64,000 nucleotides of DNA from Magnolia sinica (Eukaryota > Streptophyta > Magnoliopsida > Magnoliales > Magnoliaceae). Every line of letters starts with the position of its first letter. Within the stretch, counting starts at the first letter, position 1. The stretch is taken from assembly GCF_029962835.1 (NCBI RefSeq), contig NC_080575.1:45808437-45872436 (forward strand). The letters run 5' to 3'. The position numbers were made by a program, and so were the translations under genes. The notes below the pieces were generated by a model. That model was not told where the DNA came from. It searched no databases and saw only the letters and a list, made by a program, of their open reading frames with translations. Of the stretch, positions 45,561 through 56,099 are shown in pieces.

Positions 45561-47047
45561 TACATAAAGCCCATTGTAGTGTGATTCCACCATGGTATAT
45601 GTGTTGATTTTATAGTGGGCTATACCTTGGGAGCAATAATGGTTTGATGTCCACATTGTAAGGATGATGTTGGTTAAATGTCCACATTGTCACTCTCTCC
45701 CTAGGGCCCATTAATAAGCCCATACCTGTAGCATATAGGTCGTCTAGGCCCATCTTCGTTTTAATCAGAGCCCATCACTACATAACATGTATAATATAGA
45801 TCCATGATTCATGATCATACGCATCATATGTATGCCTGATATGAGAAGTGACCGATCATAGCATATGCCTTCGGGCAGATCGTTTATGGGCTCCCTGACA
45901 GGCGGAGCTGCCCCACATGAGCGCTCGGTACGCGCAGGATTATTGCATGTCTAATAGTATGATTCATGCACTTGCATTAGTGTGATTGCGATTACTGTAT
46001 GCCCGAGTGACATCAGGGCCATAGCCTCTATAAACACATCGTGGGTGGCTAGATTGGATACCGGAAATATTGTTACTAAGCATAGGGGTGCCATAGATGT
46101 CCCTGGGTGAAAATCTATAAACCCGATGGTACCAGAGGATGACTCCAACGTCAAGACTGAGTGGATATATGAGCGCAAGAGTGCCAAATACCAGGAGGCC
46201 ACATCTCCCACTGTGTCGTGGTCGGTTGGAAAGGGGTGTGGCCTTACTCGCCCGATGGTAGGGGCAATATTAGGCTGAGTTTGACCAGCTCGTGAATGGG
46301 TCCACTATCGATATGCCGGATAGGTATTGACAGATTATTGGCCAGGCGGATAGTGAGGTTTCTTACGCTTACTTAGACTGTGTGGCTAGGAGAGCGACAG
46401 TGCCACTTGGAGTGTACTAAACCCCAGTGATTATCTAGAATGAGAACTGTACTGATATATGATGAGGATTGACATGCTTGAGTTGCATCTCGTATCGCAT
46501 GGCCGTGTTATGGCCGATAGTATTCATATCTTGCACCGCATAGCCTTGGTACGGCTGATTGCATTCTTGTACTCATCATCATGATTTCACATTACTCTGA
46601 CCTTGCATTCTGAGCACGCTTATATTGCACACACACTTACACCACCCTCTAAGCTTTCTATAAGCTTATGCACGATCGATGCATGCAGGTGATGCCAGGA
46701 CGCAGTCGCAGCCATAGTCTTGCCGCAGTTGGAGCGTGCAGCTGAGCTTCTGGAGTTTTGTTACTTTCACTATATTGTATTTTCCTTTCATACGCATTGT
46801 ACTTAAAAGTTATTGATCATAGTGGATTTTGTGATGGTGTTCTTGTGGTTATTATTCGTAGGTTATGCTTTTGGTTATGCTCATTATGAATTAGACTGAT
46901 GATTATAAATCCTCCTTGTAGCATCCCAGGATAGGAACCTGGTGTATGGGTACCAGGAGCTGAGAATGGGGTACTACGGAGGCTGTCGACGCCAGATTCG
47001 GCGATCAAAAATTTTGTGAGCCCGGTTTCTGAGTTCGGGGCGTGACA

Positions 47048-47215
47048 CCTTCGATGCGTCGAACAACCTTCGATTGCACCTTCGATGCCATTGAAACTTA
47101 TCCAGAACTGTCCAGCGAGTTTGTCTTGAAAAATCATGAAATTCTTAATTACATCAAACTAGCTTTGATTGCACATTCGATGTCATTAACGTGCCTTCGA
47201 TTGCATCGATGTCTA
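47048..47215. repeat. Palindrome array of copy 3
   Basis: Variants of TTCGATGCCATTGAA and TTCGATTGCATCGA occur about six times. The array is now separated from its TATA box by the 4-kb insertion. Confidence 0.7.
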
Positions 47216-47455
47216 TTCTCGCACTTTTTCAGAACTATGTTTTTCTGGCCCCGAAATTTCAGAATATCTTTTTCAGGACAATTTTCAGGATTCCTTTTCT
47301 TCACTTCAAATCTTTAATTCTCTTCATTCCTCAATTGGTTTCCTTGGATCTTTAGCATGTGAATTCTTCATTAATGACTTTCATATCTTCAATTCTTCAT
47401 TATCTTCTTTTGAGCTCTAAATCAATCCTTTTAAGGGCGTATTTACATTTCATTA

Positions 47456-48385
47456 AGGTCAGTGACATGTTCGGCAACTTTGACATTTTTTACAAGCATG
47501 TCGTCGACATAAACCTCCATAGAATATCTAATCTGTCCAGCAAATATTTTGTTCACAAGTTGCTGATATGTGGCCTTGGCGTTCTTCAGTCCAAAGGGCA
47601 TGACCTTGTAACAGTAGATTCATTTGTCGGTGACGAAGGTCGTCTTCTGCTTATCATACTGATGCATGGCTATCTGATTATAGCCCAAGTATGTGTCCAT
47701 GAAGCTTATGAGCTCATGCCCTACCGTGCTATCAACCATCTAGTTGATCCCGGGAAGAGGAAAGTTGTCCTTGGGGTAGGCTTTATTCAAGTCAGTGTAG
47801 TCAACAAAAACCCGCCACTTCCCATTAGACTTCTTTACCAGGATGACGTTGGTAATCCAATCAGGGTAATAGATTTCTTCGATCAACCCTGCTTCTAAAA
47901 GTTTTTCGACTTCTTCTGTGATAACGACATATCATTCTGGCTCGAAAGCTCGCCTTTTTTATTTAACCGGTCTGTGATCGGGGTCCGCATTCAATTTATA
48001 GACCATCACCTTAGGACTAATGCCAGACATGTCTTGATGGGACCAGATAAACATGTTGGTATGATGTTGAAGGAGATCTATTAGTTGGCTTTGGAGGTCA
48101 GGAGTCAACGATGAACCGACCTGAACTGATCGGGTTGGGTCAGACTTGTCAAGGGGAATAGTCAAAAGATCTTCCATTGGGAATCCTCTCTCGAGTGAAT
48201 CTTTTCTAAGGTGAATGGAAGTGACTAGTAGGGTATGGAGGGGAGTCCTTGCCTTCAGAGTGGTCGAGTAGTACTGTTGAGCTTCGCGCTAGTCTCCTCG
48301 AACGTGGCCAACCCCATGATCGGTAGAGAGTTTCATTATGAAGTGGTAAGTAGAAACCAAAACCCTCATGGAGTTAAGGGAAGGT
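47456..48385 (-). pseudogene. Tat-like reverse transcriptase, N-terminal and palm parts
   Basis: Read on the minus strand, it begins with an RT leader containing MFIWSHQDMSGISPKV (frame 48177-47959). It continues ITEEVEKLLEAGLIEEIYYP, WRVFVDYTDLNKAYPKDNFP, GHELISFMDTYLGYNQIA, CYKVMPFGLKNAKATYQ and MEVYVDDMLVK. Both catalytic aspartates are intact. Stops occur after AFEPE, after LPGIN and after VTDK, two of them readable as Arg or Gln codons changed to stop. The text ends at HVTDL where the neighbouring LTR starts. The plus-strand frame 47359-47898 is a shadow. Confidence 0.85.
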
Positions 48386-49856
48386 TGTTATGTCCCAAAC
48401 TCGGAAACCGGGCCCACAAAATTTTCAATTGCCGAATCCGGTGCCGACAGCCTCCGTAGTACCCCATTCTCGGCTTCCAGCGCCCATACCCTAGATTCTG
48501 ATCCTAGGATCCTACAAGGAGGATTTTCAATGTACATTTATTTCATAAAAGTATAACCACAAGTTTACCCAAATCACAAAGGCAACATCATCATCACATA
48601 TCCACTAATATAAACATTTAAATACAATGCTGAAAGGAAAATACATATGTCGAAAATTAAAGCTCTAGAAGTCCGCTGCATGCTCCAAGCTCAACGCTAC
48701 TGCGACCTAACACTTTCTGCACGTATCTATCATGCATAAGCTTATAGAAAGCTTAGAGGGTGGTGAAAGTATGTGTACAAGGTAAGTACCAAGTAAGCAA
48801 TATCAGAGTAATTAGAGTAAGCGGAAATACTGACAAGCCCATAAATAATGCAATATCAGAAATATAAGTAAGTTCATAAATCATACAATATCAGACTAAC
48901 GTGAAAACATGCTGATAAGCCTATAAATACCATCAGCCTTATGTAGACTATGCAATGCAAAAATATAATAAACCAATATCATATATTGAGGAAGCAATGT
49001 AGATCAGCTATGCAATGCAGAGACATAGTAAGCCAAATATCAGATACCAAGTCCACGAATATCGTCAATCTCAATTTGGTTATGTAATACAGAAGTACAA
49101 CAAACTAAATGCTATGTGCTGAGGATGCAATGCAACATGCGGTGCGAATGAAATGACCAAGCTGGAGTGTGAAGTTGGGATGATAGTACGTAGTATCATA
49201 GGCTACGGGGTCCACCACAAGAGACTTCTATCCAAACCAGTCCCATACCTAAATTTGGATAGTCAGACTCAATGTGGTAAACTCCTGATCTCAGGTTAGT
49301 CACGCGCCCCAACTGAAATTCTGGCCATTACGAAAGTACACGTAATAAATAGTTGCGCACCACCAGCCCAAGTGGATAGTGAATGAATGAATGAATGAGT
49401 ATGTAACTCCTGCTTAATAAGTCCACATATCAGTACGGTTCCTCTCTAAAAAATCACCGAGGTCTAGTACACTCCAAACTAAATTGTCGCCCCATCACAC
49501 GCAACAAGGTGAGTGAAAGAGACCTCACTATCCGCCTGCCAATATCGGACCCGACTCGTCGATAGCGGACCCATTCCTCGAGCTGGTCAAACTTAGCTTA
49601 CCTTTGCCCCCTCCTCTTGGGCAGGTAAGGCCGCACTCCCTTCCAACCGACCACGACACAGTGGGAGACGCGGCATCGAAATCGCTGCGACGATGCAGTC
49701 GCAAGGGTACAAGTCTCGGGTCGAGCCGACTCTGAAATACAGGATATGACTCAGGGTCACGCGCAAATGCCGATAACAAAATGCGAGTCGCTGGAATTTG
49801 ACCGGCAGGACCGCGGAAGCCTACGAAATGGTACGGTTTAGGATACATGTCTTACA
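48386..49856 (+). mobile_element. Chromovirus-type solo LTR, 1.5 kb
   Basis: TG...CA termini and a perfect AAGGT duplication (48381-48385 and 49857-49861) define this 1,471-bp insertion. It starts TGTTATGTCCCAAACTCGG and ends GGATACATGTCTTACA. Those are diverged copies, mostly by transitions, of the ends of the 4-kb LTR at 43088-47047, which has the opposite orientation. No internal region is present. The 106-codon minus frame at 49528-49848 has no recognisable domain. Confidence 0.88.
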
Positions 49857-49860
49857 AAGG

Positions 49861-50514
49861 TCATCTGAGGATGACATTGTAAGTGGAGGGACAATCCAGC
49901 ACTAGGAAGTCAACTATCACAGTGGTTTGGTTTTGTCCTTCTTTAGCAGTAACTGGGAATTGGATAGATCCCTTAGAAATGACTTTATCTCCTGCGAACT
50001 CATGCATGAGAGTGTTAATAAGTTGGAGCCGTGACCTATCGATCTCCATCTTGTTAAACACTTCGGCGAAGAGTATGTCAGCCGAGCTGTCTATATCTAC
50101 AAGAATACTATACACCTTCTGGTTAGCTATGGTCATAGTTATGACCAGGGCGTCATCGTGTAGGTGTTGGATACCGCGGGCGTCTTCCTTAGAGAACGTC
50201 AAGTCACAAGGGCGTATCCACTGCTCCTTGGGCGGCTTGTTAGCGAGATGGATATAATGGTCCGGGCTAGTACTCCGAGCATGTGCCTTTCGGGCTCGGT
50301 TCGAGTCACCGCCTCCTGCAGGTCCACCGAAGATAGTGCGGATTTCATTGTTGAGGTCATTGTTGATCGCTCTATTGGGTTGCTCATCCTTCCGACCTAG
50401 TCGTTCTTCCTTAATGTACTCTCGTAAGTACCCACTACGAATGAGGGTTTTGATCTCTTCTTTGAGGTCAAAGCAGTCGCTGGTTGAGTGATCGTGATTG
50501 CAGTGGAAGCGCAA
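49861..50514 (-). pseudogene. Tat-like gag C-terminus and protease
   Basis: This 217-codon frame starts with a zinc-knuckle-like segment FHCNHDHSTSDCFDLKEEI, in which the first cysteine of the usual C-x2-H pattern is replaced. It continues through EWIRP-like and FSKEDARGIQHLHDDALV text to the protease. The active site reads ILVDIDSSADILF, where the family usually has VLVDNGSSVDILF. The frame ends FLVLDCPSTYNVIL, a conserved segment of these proteases, exactly at the solo LTR. Overlapping plus-strand frames are shadows. Confidence 0.82.
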
Positions 50515-51924
50515 TACTTTCGCTTATTATGCTTGTCTGCGTCGGTTTTCATCTGATTTGGCCATTTCAGCAACCGCTTATCCCGCACTTCCAAAAGGAC
50601 TTGCTCAAGCATGGCATTGAGAGGGGTGTATGAGCCGAATCTACTCTCAGGTCGCCTGTTTGGTCGTTAACCTCTGACCATCGTCCCTTCTTTTTTTGTT
50701 GAGGGGTGCTTGGGATGGGGTTTCCTCTTTTCGCTTCTTGTCATTCGCTGAGCTACAAACGTCTCTAGTAGCTTTTTGAGAGTTGAAAAGCTCCTCTGCA
50801 TTGGAGTATTTTTATGCTCGGTTCATGATCTCACCTAGAGTTCCTGGAGGATTTTTGCCTATCAAAAAGAGGAACCTTCCTTCCCTAAGTCCGGCTATCA
50901 TGGCAATCAAGGCTATCTTGTCTGAGTAGTCGTTCACCTATACTACCTCTCCATTAAACCACATAATGTAATCCTTCAGTGCCTCACCTTCTTTCTGTTT
51001 GATAGTGAGCAGGTGAGTGGACGGTTTCATCCATTCTTTTCCAACAATGAATTGTGTCAGGAACGCCTTGCTGAGGTCGGAAAAGGAACTAATTGACCTT
51101 AGTTTTAGTTGTCTGTACTAACTCCTCACGGCCCCTGTCAAGGTTAGGGCAAAAGCTCGGCACATAATTGGCCTAGATGCTGACTGGAGCTCCATCCAGG
51201 CCCTGACAGATTCCAAATGTTCAGTGGGGGCCTTGGAGCCTGAATATGGGGTGACGGGTGGCATTCGAAATCTTGGAGGGAGGGCTGAGCTCATGATGTC
51301 GTTGGTGAATGGTGGCTCTGCCTCTTCCATCATGGCATCTATCGGGGTTGGAGCTTGGGCTTGGTAAGCTTGGCGTATATCACCGATCTAACCTCATAAT
51401 TCGTCAAGTTGGGCTTCCCAGGGGTCTTTGTTCTTGGCCACAACTTCAGGAGTGGGGTTCATCTCGGGGGCTTTTCTGCGCCCCCTCTTTTATAACTCAT
51501 GTTGCAGGTCGAAAGGGGCCAGCGCGGAGGTCCCCGAGACATGAGATGGTGCTTGAGGATTGATCTTTCTGAGAATCTGCTAGCGCTACGACCCCGGTAG
51601 TTGCTCGAGTAGCAGCCTCCTGATTAGGGAGGGGGATTTGTCTTTCCAGCATTTGCCTTATTTGACCAAGATCGCTAGCCAGCGTTTCGACCTAGTGTTC
51701 CAGGGAAAGGAGGCAACCTCCTCGGTTCCGAGACTGTTGTGCTAGATCCGTAGGAGCGGACTTGGCCTGGAGTTGGGAAGATGAATCCTGATGACTAGGC
51801 TGTTCCGCAAGCACAGGATCGACAGCAATTGCGGCTGGAGGGACTTTCTTTCTTCCTTTAGCCATTGTGGTTTTCTGGTAAAGCATGAACGCCTCTGATG
51901 TTGTTCCCACAGACGACACCAAAC
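50515..51924 (-). pseudogene. Tat-like gag
   Basis: The start is probably the ATG at about 51,864 (MAKGRKK). The capsid core is seen in frame 51333-51118 (RFRMPPVTPYSGSKAPTEHL, then RAFALTLTGA) and continues after a stop with SISSFSDLSKAFLTQFIVG, QKEGEALKDYIMWFN and MIAGLREGRFLF. These are typical landmarks of plant gypsy gag. Stops near 51,118, 50,940 and 50,820 break it. Confidence 0.78.
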
Positions 51925-52500
51925 TGTTGATGCAAAAATCTGGTTCACCCTCGTTGAGCTACTGGACTTTCAAGCACCTATATAGGAAGAAGACAAAGGA
52001 GACCCTGGCCAAAGTAGGGGACCCTCCGATGCCAAAGTCAGGCTAGAAATCTGGGTCTGGTAGCATTAAGGGGTTTTGGGTGAGAGATTTTGCGTACCTT
52101 TTCATGTGCATGGAGCTCTTATTTATAGTGTAGGTGAACGAGAGTTAGTTCTTAATCTTAGGCATGATTCTGGCACAATTTTCTCAACCGTCACACAATA
52201 TTTATGCAAGTAATAAGGGTAGACACAATTGGCCCCAAAATTACGTAGTGGACGGTCGAGGCTGACCTGGGCTGGATCCTTTAATCGATTAGGATGAGGC
52301 TGAGCTGAGCATAACCGTTGGCTGATCGAGCAGCTAAGCTTGATCGAAACTTGGACATACAAGCTTGGTCGGAGCTCGGACAGATAAGCTTAGTTGGAGA
52401 TTGGACATATAAGCTTGGTTGGAGCTCGGACAGATAAGCTTGGTCGGAGTCCCGGAAGTGTGCGGTGTGCTAAGGGGTACAGAGTGTTTACCCTTCATCA
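51925..52500 (-). repeat. 5' LTR of the Tat-like element
   Basis: It is bounded by TGTTGATG and CTTCATCA, 576 bp. Next to its inner end the minus strand reads TTTGGTGTCGTCTGTGGGAA, the usual primer-binding type of this lineage with transitions. At 52,340-52,450 a unit around GGACATACAAGCTTGGTCGG is repeated four times. Confidence 0.7.
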
Positions 52501-53262
52501 AAAGGATTCATTGGTGATTGTCTAAGAACTCTTCGACTCAGAAGCACATGCTCGTGAGTCTGAACTAACTTCATGTGGTCAAACCATTTTTACTCATAAC
52601 AAACCTATTATTCGAAACTGAACCTAGGCTGTTGTCAGGGTGACCCGAAATAGTTTGGCTGGCCGGAGACGGGGTTAAGCTCGCTGAACTACCCTAAATT
52701 TTAATGTATTAACAATTTCTTGTTTGATCTTTCTCTGTTCTCACCTGTTATATTATGGTTTCATGTGTACATAGTTTGTATAGTTTTTGTTGTGTTATTT
52801 GGTCGGGCTAGGAAGGTCGGCACATGCATAATAATCAGGGCCAAGCTCCGGTCTGTTTGTCTTGGCATGGGCTGGAATCGGGCTTGGTTTTACTCTTCAG
52901 GCTGGGCTTGATAGACCTCTGCCCTCCGGAAACGAGCCCACATTGACAGCCCAAGCGACGTTATTGTATTGCAATACAACGCGATGCATTCGAGCAAACC
53001 TTGGACTGTTGTGTGGTCATAGGCCAGTTAAAATCAAAATTTAAAATAGACCCGGCGGAACAGTTAAAAATCCGGGCCCGAAGGCAATCCCGCGGCCCTA
53101 GTCGTTGACAGCTCTAGCCAAACCCTCTTCCCAACACCAGAAATGGAACGCTCCAATGAGTGAGAAGTAACTTTCAGTAGTCCGCGGACTACTACAATAC
53201 AAGGCCCGAAAGAAAATACCACCAGCAAAATTTCAGAGAGGTAGCGACGGAGAGGGAGAGGT
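52501..53262 (+). promoter_or_regulatory. Upstream region of AUG6
   Basis: This is the only sequence between the Tat-like LTR and the AUG6 start codon. The last 150 bp are GC-richer and contain AGAGAGG and GGAGAGGGAGAGG purine runs, as common in plant 5' untranslated leaders. I see no clear TATA box at a convincing distance. The closeness of the LTR could affect expression. Confidence 0.45.
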
Positions 53263-54015
53263 ATGACGATGGATCGAGAGAAGGAGAGAGAGTTGGAGCT
53301 GGAGTCGGCAATGTACACCAACTGCCTCCTTCTAGGGCTCGATCCTTCGATCCTCGGCATCGGAGGCAGTAACGGTAGTAGCAGCACTCGCGTTGGCCTC
53401 TTTCGTCATTCAAATCCTAGAATGGGAGAGCAGCTCCTTTATTTCATCCTCTCTGCCCTAAGAGGCCCAATTCAATCTGCAAAGGTACCCAATTCTCCTC
53501 CTATTCCCCCCCCCCTTTCTCCAGATCTCTCCTTTACTACTTTTCTTGATCTCGATATCTTCCAGGATTTTGATAAGGTGTGGCCGATCTTCGATTCCGC
53601 ACAATCTCGCGATTTCCGCAAGGTAGTGTTCTCTGTTTACCTTTCTTTTTTAGTCTCGAATTATTTGATATGAATCTCGTACGATCTACTACTGTATTCA
53701 ATTGAAATTATTAAATGAATAGTGGAGAAAGCTAAATTGTAATTTCCTAGGCTCTGGATTGTAATATTAGGTCTGCTTCCTCGTCATGAATAATAGAAAT
53801 TCTCATTCATTTTTTTGTCATTTCCTCTTGTTGGAACAGAATCTTTGCAATCCAACTGTCCTTTGCATCGAAAATTGGTGTTTATCTCTTTTGAAGCGTT
53901 CTTCTTTGTGTTGTTTCCAGATTGTGCAAGGGATTATAAATGAGCTTGAATCACAGGGTGCTCTGCCGAGAAGCAATTCACGGGTTTCATCTCTCGCCAC
54001 TTGTTGTGGCCAGAG
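53263..54015 (+). CDS. AUG6: Augmin complex subunit 6 (HAUS6-like), exons 1-3, partial
   Basis: AUG6 is a subunit of the augmin complex, which recruits gamma-tubulin to existing microtubules for branching nucleation in spindle and phragmoplast. Three exons can be joined: 53263-53484, 53566-53622 and 53921-54015. All junctions are GT...AG with conserved phase, and no stop interrupts them. The start [20 protein letters not shown] is the N-terminus I recall for plant AUG6. Later landmarks are [20 protein letters not shown] in exon 1, [19 protein letters not shown] as the whole of exon 2, and [20 protein letters not shown] in exon 3. Exon 3 ends CAG-AG before GTCAGA, in phase 2. The next expected exon (FVELLWQLS in other plants) is not seen to 64,000. 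Either intron 3 exceeds 10 kb or this is a truncated gene. The intact reading frame favours a real gene. Confidence 0.85.
53485..53565 (+). other. AUG6 intron 1, 81 bp, free of stops in frame
   Basis: It begins GTACCC and ends TTCCAG. Its length is a multiple of three and it reads through as a proline-rich peptide of 27 residues, so the reading frame of exon 1 stays open across it into exon 2. Confidence 0.8.
53623..53920 (+). other. AUG6 intron 2
   Basis: A 298-bp intron, GTAGTG...TTTCCAG. It is T-rich, as usual for plant introns. Frames inside (53786-54028) are not genes except for the exon 3 part. Confidence 0.8.
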
Positions 54016-54103
54016 GTCAGAGTTTTGAATAATTTCTTTTGTGATCATTTTTTACTTCTCTTTGCTGCATATGCAACCCCTAGTGCGAATGCGCTCCCTG
54101 ATA

Positions 54104-55545
54104 CAACCAAATGGTCACAGAAGACGATTGATCAATATTTGAAGAATCCACCCGTTCAAATTGTCTTGATTGATGATCTGGACCGAATCAACGGTCTAAT
54201 GATCAATTGGATGGAATTAAGGATCAACTTAAATTGTGGGGCCTATGGGGTCAATCATATGTTCATGAATTTCATAGGTTTTATTTATTAAATTAGTTTT
54301 TTAGGATGAGATTGAGTCACGATTTAGGTAATAAATTCTCTTTTGTATTTTTGTCAGTTTATTGGTGGACCACTTTTTGGGTACCAAATGATGTCAGAAT
54401 GACACAAAATTGGTCCCGTTAGATTGCCTATTGAGTAAGCTTTCAAACGAGCCCAAGTTTATGCAATTCCGGAGATGTGTGGGTGAGGTATTACCCATTT
54501 ACATAAGGCTCATATGGTAGTGATGGGATTTCAGGGCATTTTGATTATTTTCTATTATTAGGCCTTGTTCTTTTGGTTAAGTTAATTTAAGGCTATGTTA
54601 TGGAGTTCATAATGCACTGCTATTATGATTTGTAATTTAAAAAATTAGTTTCATGTTTTATTTTATTTATTTTATTGGTTTTATTTGGTAGAAGGTTCAT
54701 AGAGGGGGCTTTTTGCGATCGCTAGAATTCGGCTAGAGAATTGTTGGGTTCTTTACTCTCTCTCTCTCTCTCTCTTATTTATTTATTTATTTTTAAAATC
54801 AATGTGCATCACCAATGCAAAATAGGTAAAAGAAAAAGAAAAGAAAAAAAAAAGGAGATTGTGGTAAAGAACCTAACAATTCGCTAAACGAATGCCAGAG
54901 ACCGCGAACACCCCCCTCTTCATATCTTCTACCGAAAAAAACCTAGGAAAGAAACATGAAAATTAAATTTTTTATATGTATTCTATAATCATAATACTAG
55001 TGTATTGCATGTCCATAACATAGCCTTATATAGGCTTAAAACATAAAAGAGAAGACCTAATAATAGAAAATGACCAAACTACCCCAAAATTCCGTCACTA
55101 CCATACGAGCCTTATGTAAATGGGCCAAACCTCACCCAAACGGCTTTGGAATTGCATGATCTCGGGCTTGTTTGAAAGCTTACTCAATAGGCCATCAAAC
55201 GGGACCAATTTTGTATTATTCATACATCATTTGGTGCCCCAAAAGTGGCCCACCAAGAAAGTGACGAAAATACAAAAGAGAATTTATTAATTAAATCACG
55301 ACTCAATCTCATTCTAAAGACTAATTTAATAAATAAAACCTATGAAATTCATGACCATATGATTGATGTCATAGGCCCCACAATTTAAGTTGCTTGTTGA
55401 TCCCATCCAATTGATCATTGGACTGTTGATCCCATCCAATTGTTCATTGGACCATTGATTTAGTCTAGATCATTAATAAAGACAATTTGAATGGGTGGAT
55501 TCTTCAAATCTTGATCAATAAGCTTGTGTGGCTATTTGGTTACAT
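54104..55545. mobile_element. Long inverted repeat (foldback element) after AUG6 exon 3
   Basis: The left arm (about 54104-54756) and right arm (about 54865-55545) are inverted copies of each other over some 650 bp, separated by a loop of about 110 bp rich in CT and poly-A. Clear anchors are TTAAATTGTGGGGCCTATG (near 54230) against CATAGGCCCCACAATTTAA (near 55370), and CAAAATTGGTCCCGTT (near 54404) against AACGGGACCAATTTTG (near 55199). The right arm has a 27-bp duplication around TTGATCCCATCCAATTG. No transposase is encoded. It lies inside AUG6 intron 3 if the gene continues. Target duplications were not found. Confidence 0.85.
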
Positions 55546-56099
55546 GACTACCCCTCCCTCTCTGTAGGATAGGTGGCCATGCCTCCCCCCTCCTCCCTTA
55601 ATCTCTCTCTCTCTCTCATAATTTCTCCCTTACTGTTCACATCAAGCAAAGAAAGAGAGAAAAGTGAAGAGAAGATGAAAGAGGAGGTGTGGCCTTTGTG
55701 CTTATGTGTGATCGTGACGCGCTTGTTGGCTTACCATCATAGCCATTGGCCTGGGGAGTGGAAGTAGCTTGTCCTCCCGACTGTGTGATTGATTCTAGTG
55801 GGCCCTTCGTTCTTCTTGCTTTGGCCTCCCAATTTGATCTCATTGTTTGATTGTTGAAAGATCCTTATTGTGTGTTGTGTGCATGGAACACTTGTATATT
55901 AGATCCTCAATTGATAACGGACTTGAATTGAGGAAGAAGATGATGTTCCCTATTGTCATTGCTATATGATATCACCTAGTGCCACAATCGCAGCCTGGCT
56001 TGGCTAGGTTTTGCCCATCTCCGACTTTGATGCGATTGTGGCTTAGCCTCATGCCTGTTTTGAGCTTGACTATATCATCTTTTCATTTTGGTCTTGGTT
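55546..56099. other. Unassigned sequence
   Basis: CT-rich runs occur at 55,600-55,620. Frames on both strands at 55,573-55,843 overlap and are not convincing. No gene was recognised. Confidence 0.4.

Larger units (their letters stand above)
43088..47047 (-). mobile_element. Chromovirus-type solo LTR, 4.0 kb, reverse orientation
   Basis: TG...CA termini and a perfect CCTTC duplication (43083-43087 and 47048-47052) define it. Read on the minus strand it starts TGTCACGCCCCGAACTC and ends GGACACGGGTCTTACA. These terminal parts match the LTR at 48386-49856, but the middle is about 2.5 kb longer. It is filled with GTGGGCCCCACCATGATG words, related to the P family, and with tandem repeats. No coding region is present. 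ORFs at 43,053-46,211 on either strand are by-products of repetitive text. Confidence 0.8.
42214..47455 (-). mobile_element. Athila-like LTR (copy 3), truncated and split
   Basis: The sequence starts GTTTACAACCCCAAGTG, the reverse of the family's LTR end, with its first base changed. A TATAAATA box on the minus strand lies at 42989-42996. A 3,960-bp element interrupts it at 43088-47047. It then continues with TTCGATG palindromes and stops near 47,455 without the terminal 120-150 bp present in copies A and 2. The abrupt change to the Tat-like RT there points to a deletion or a later insertion. Confidence 0.75.
47456..52500 (-). mobile_element. Tat/Retand-like Ty3/gypsy element, 3' part missing
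   Basis: On the minus strand the order is LTR (52500-51925), primer-binding site, gag, protease and RT, the last ending near 47,456. RNase H, integrase and the 3' LTR are absent. A solo LTR (48386-49856) interrupts it at the protease. The RT wording (LQHHTNMFIWSHQDMSGI, then the box YVDD) is that of the Tat/Ogre/Retand group as I remember it. Several nonsense codons show it is defective. Confidence 0.82.

Noticed and set aside
47359..47898. A 179-codon plus-strand ORF
   Set aside because: The minus strand of the same stretch encodes conserved RT motifs including YVDD, so the plus frame is a shadow.
49528..49848. A 106-codon minus-strand ORF
   Set aside because: It is contained in the 1.5-kb solo LTR and has no recognisable protein content.
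54001..54291. A 96-codon ORF after AUG6 exon 3
   Set aside because: It begins in exon 3 in another register and runs through the splice donor into the left arm of the inverted repeat. The codons do not resemble AUG6.
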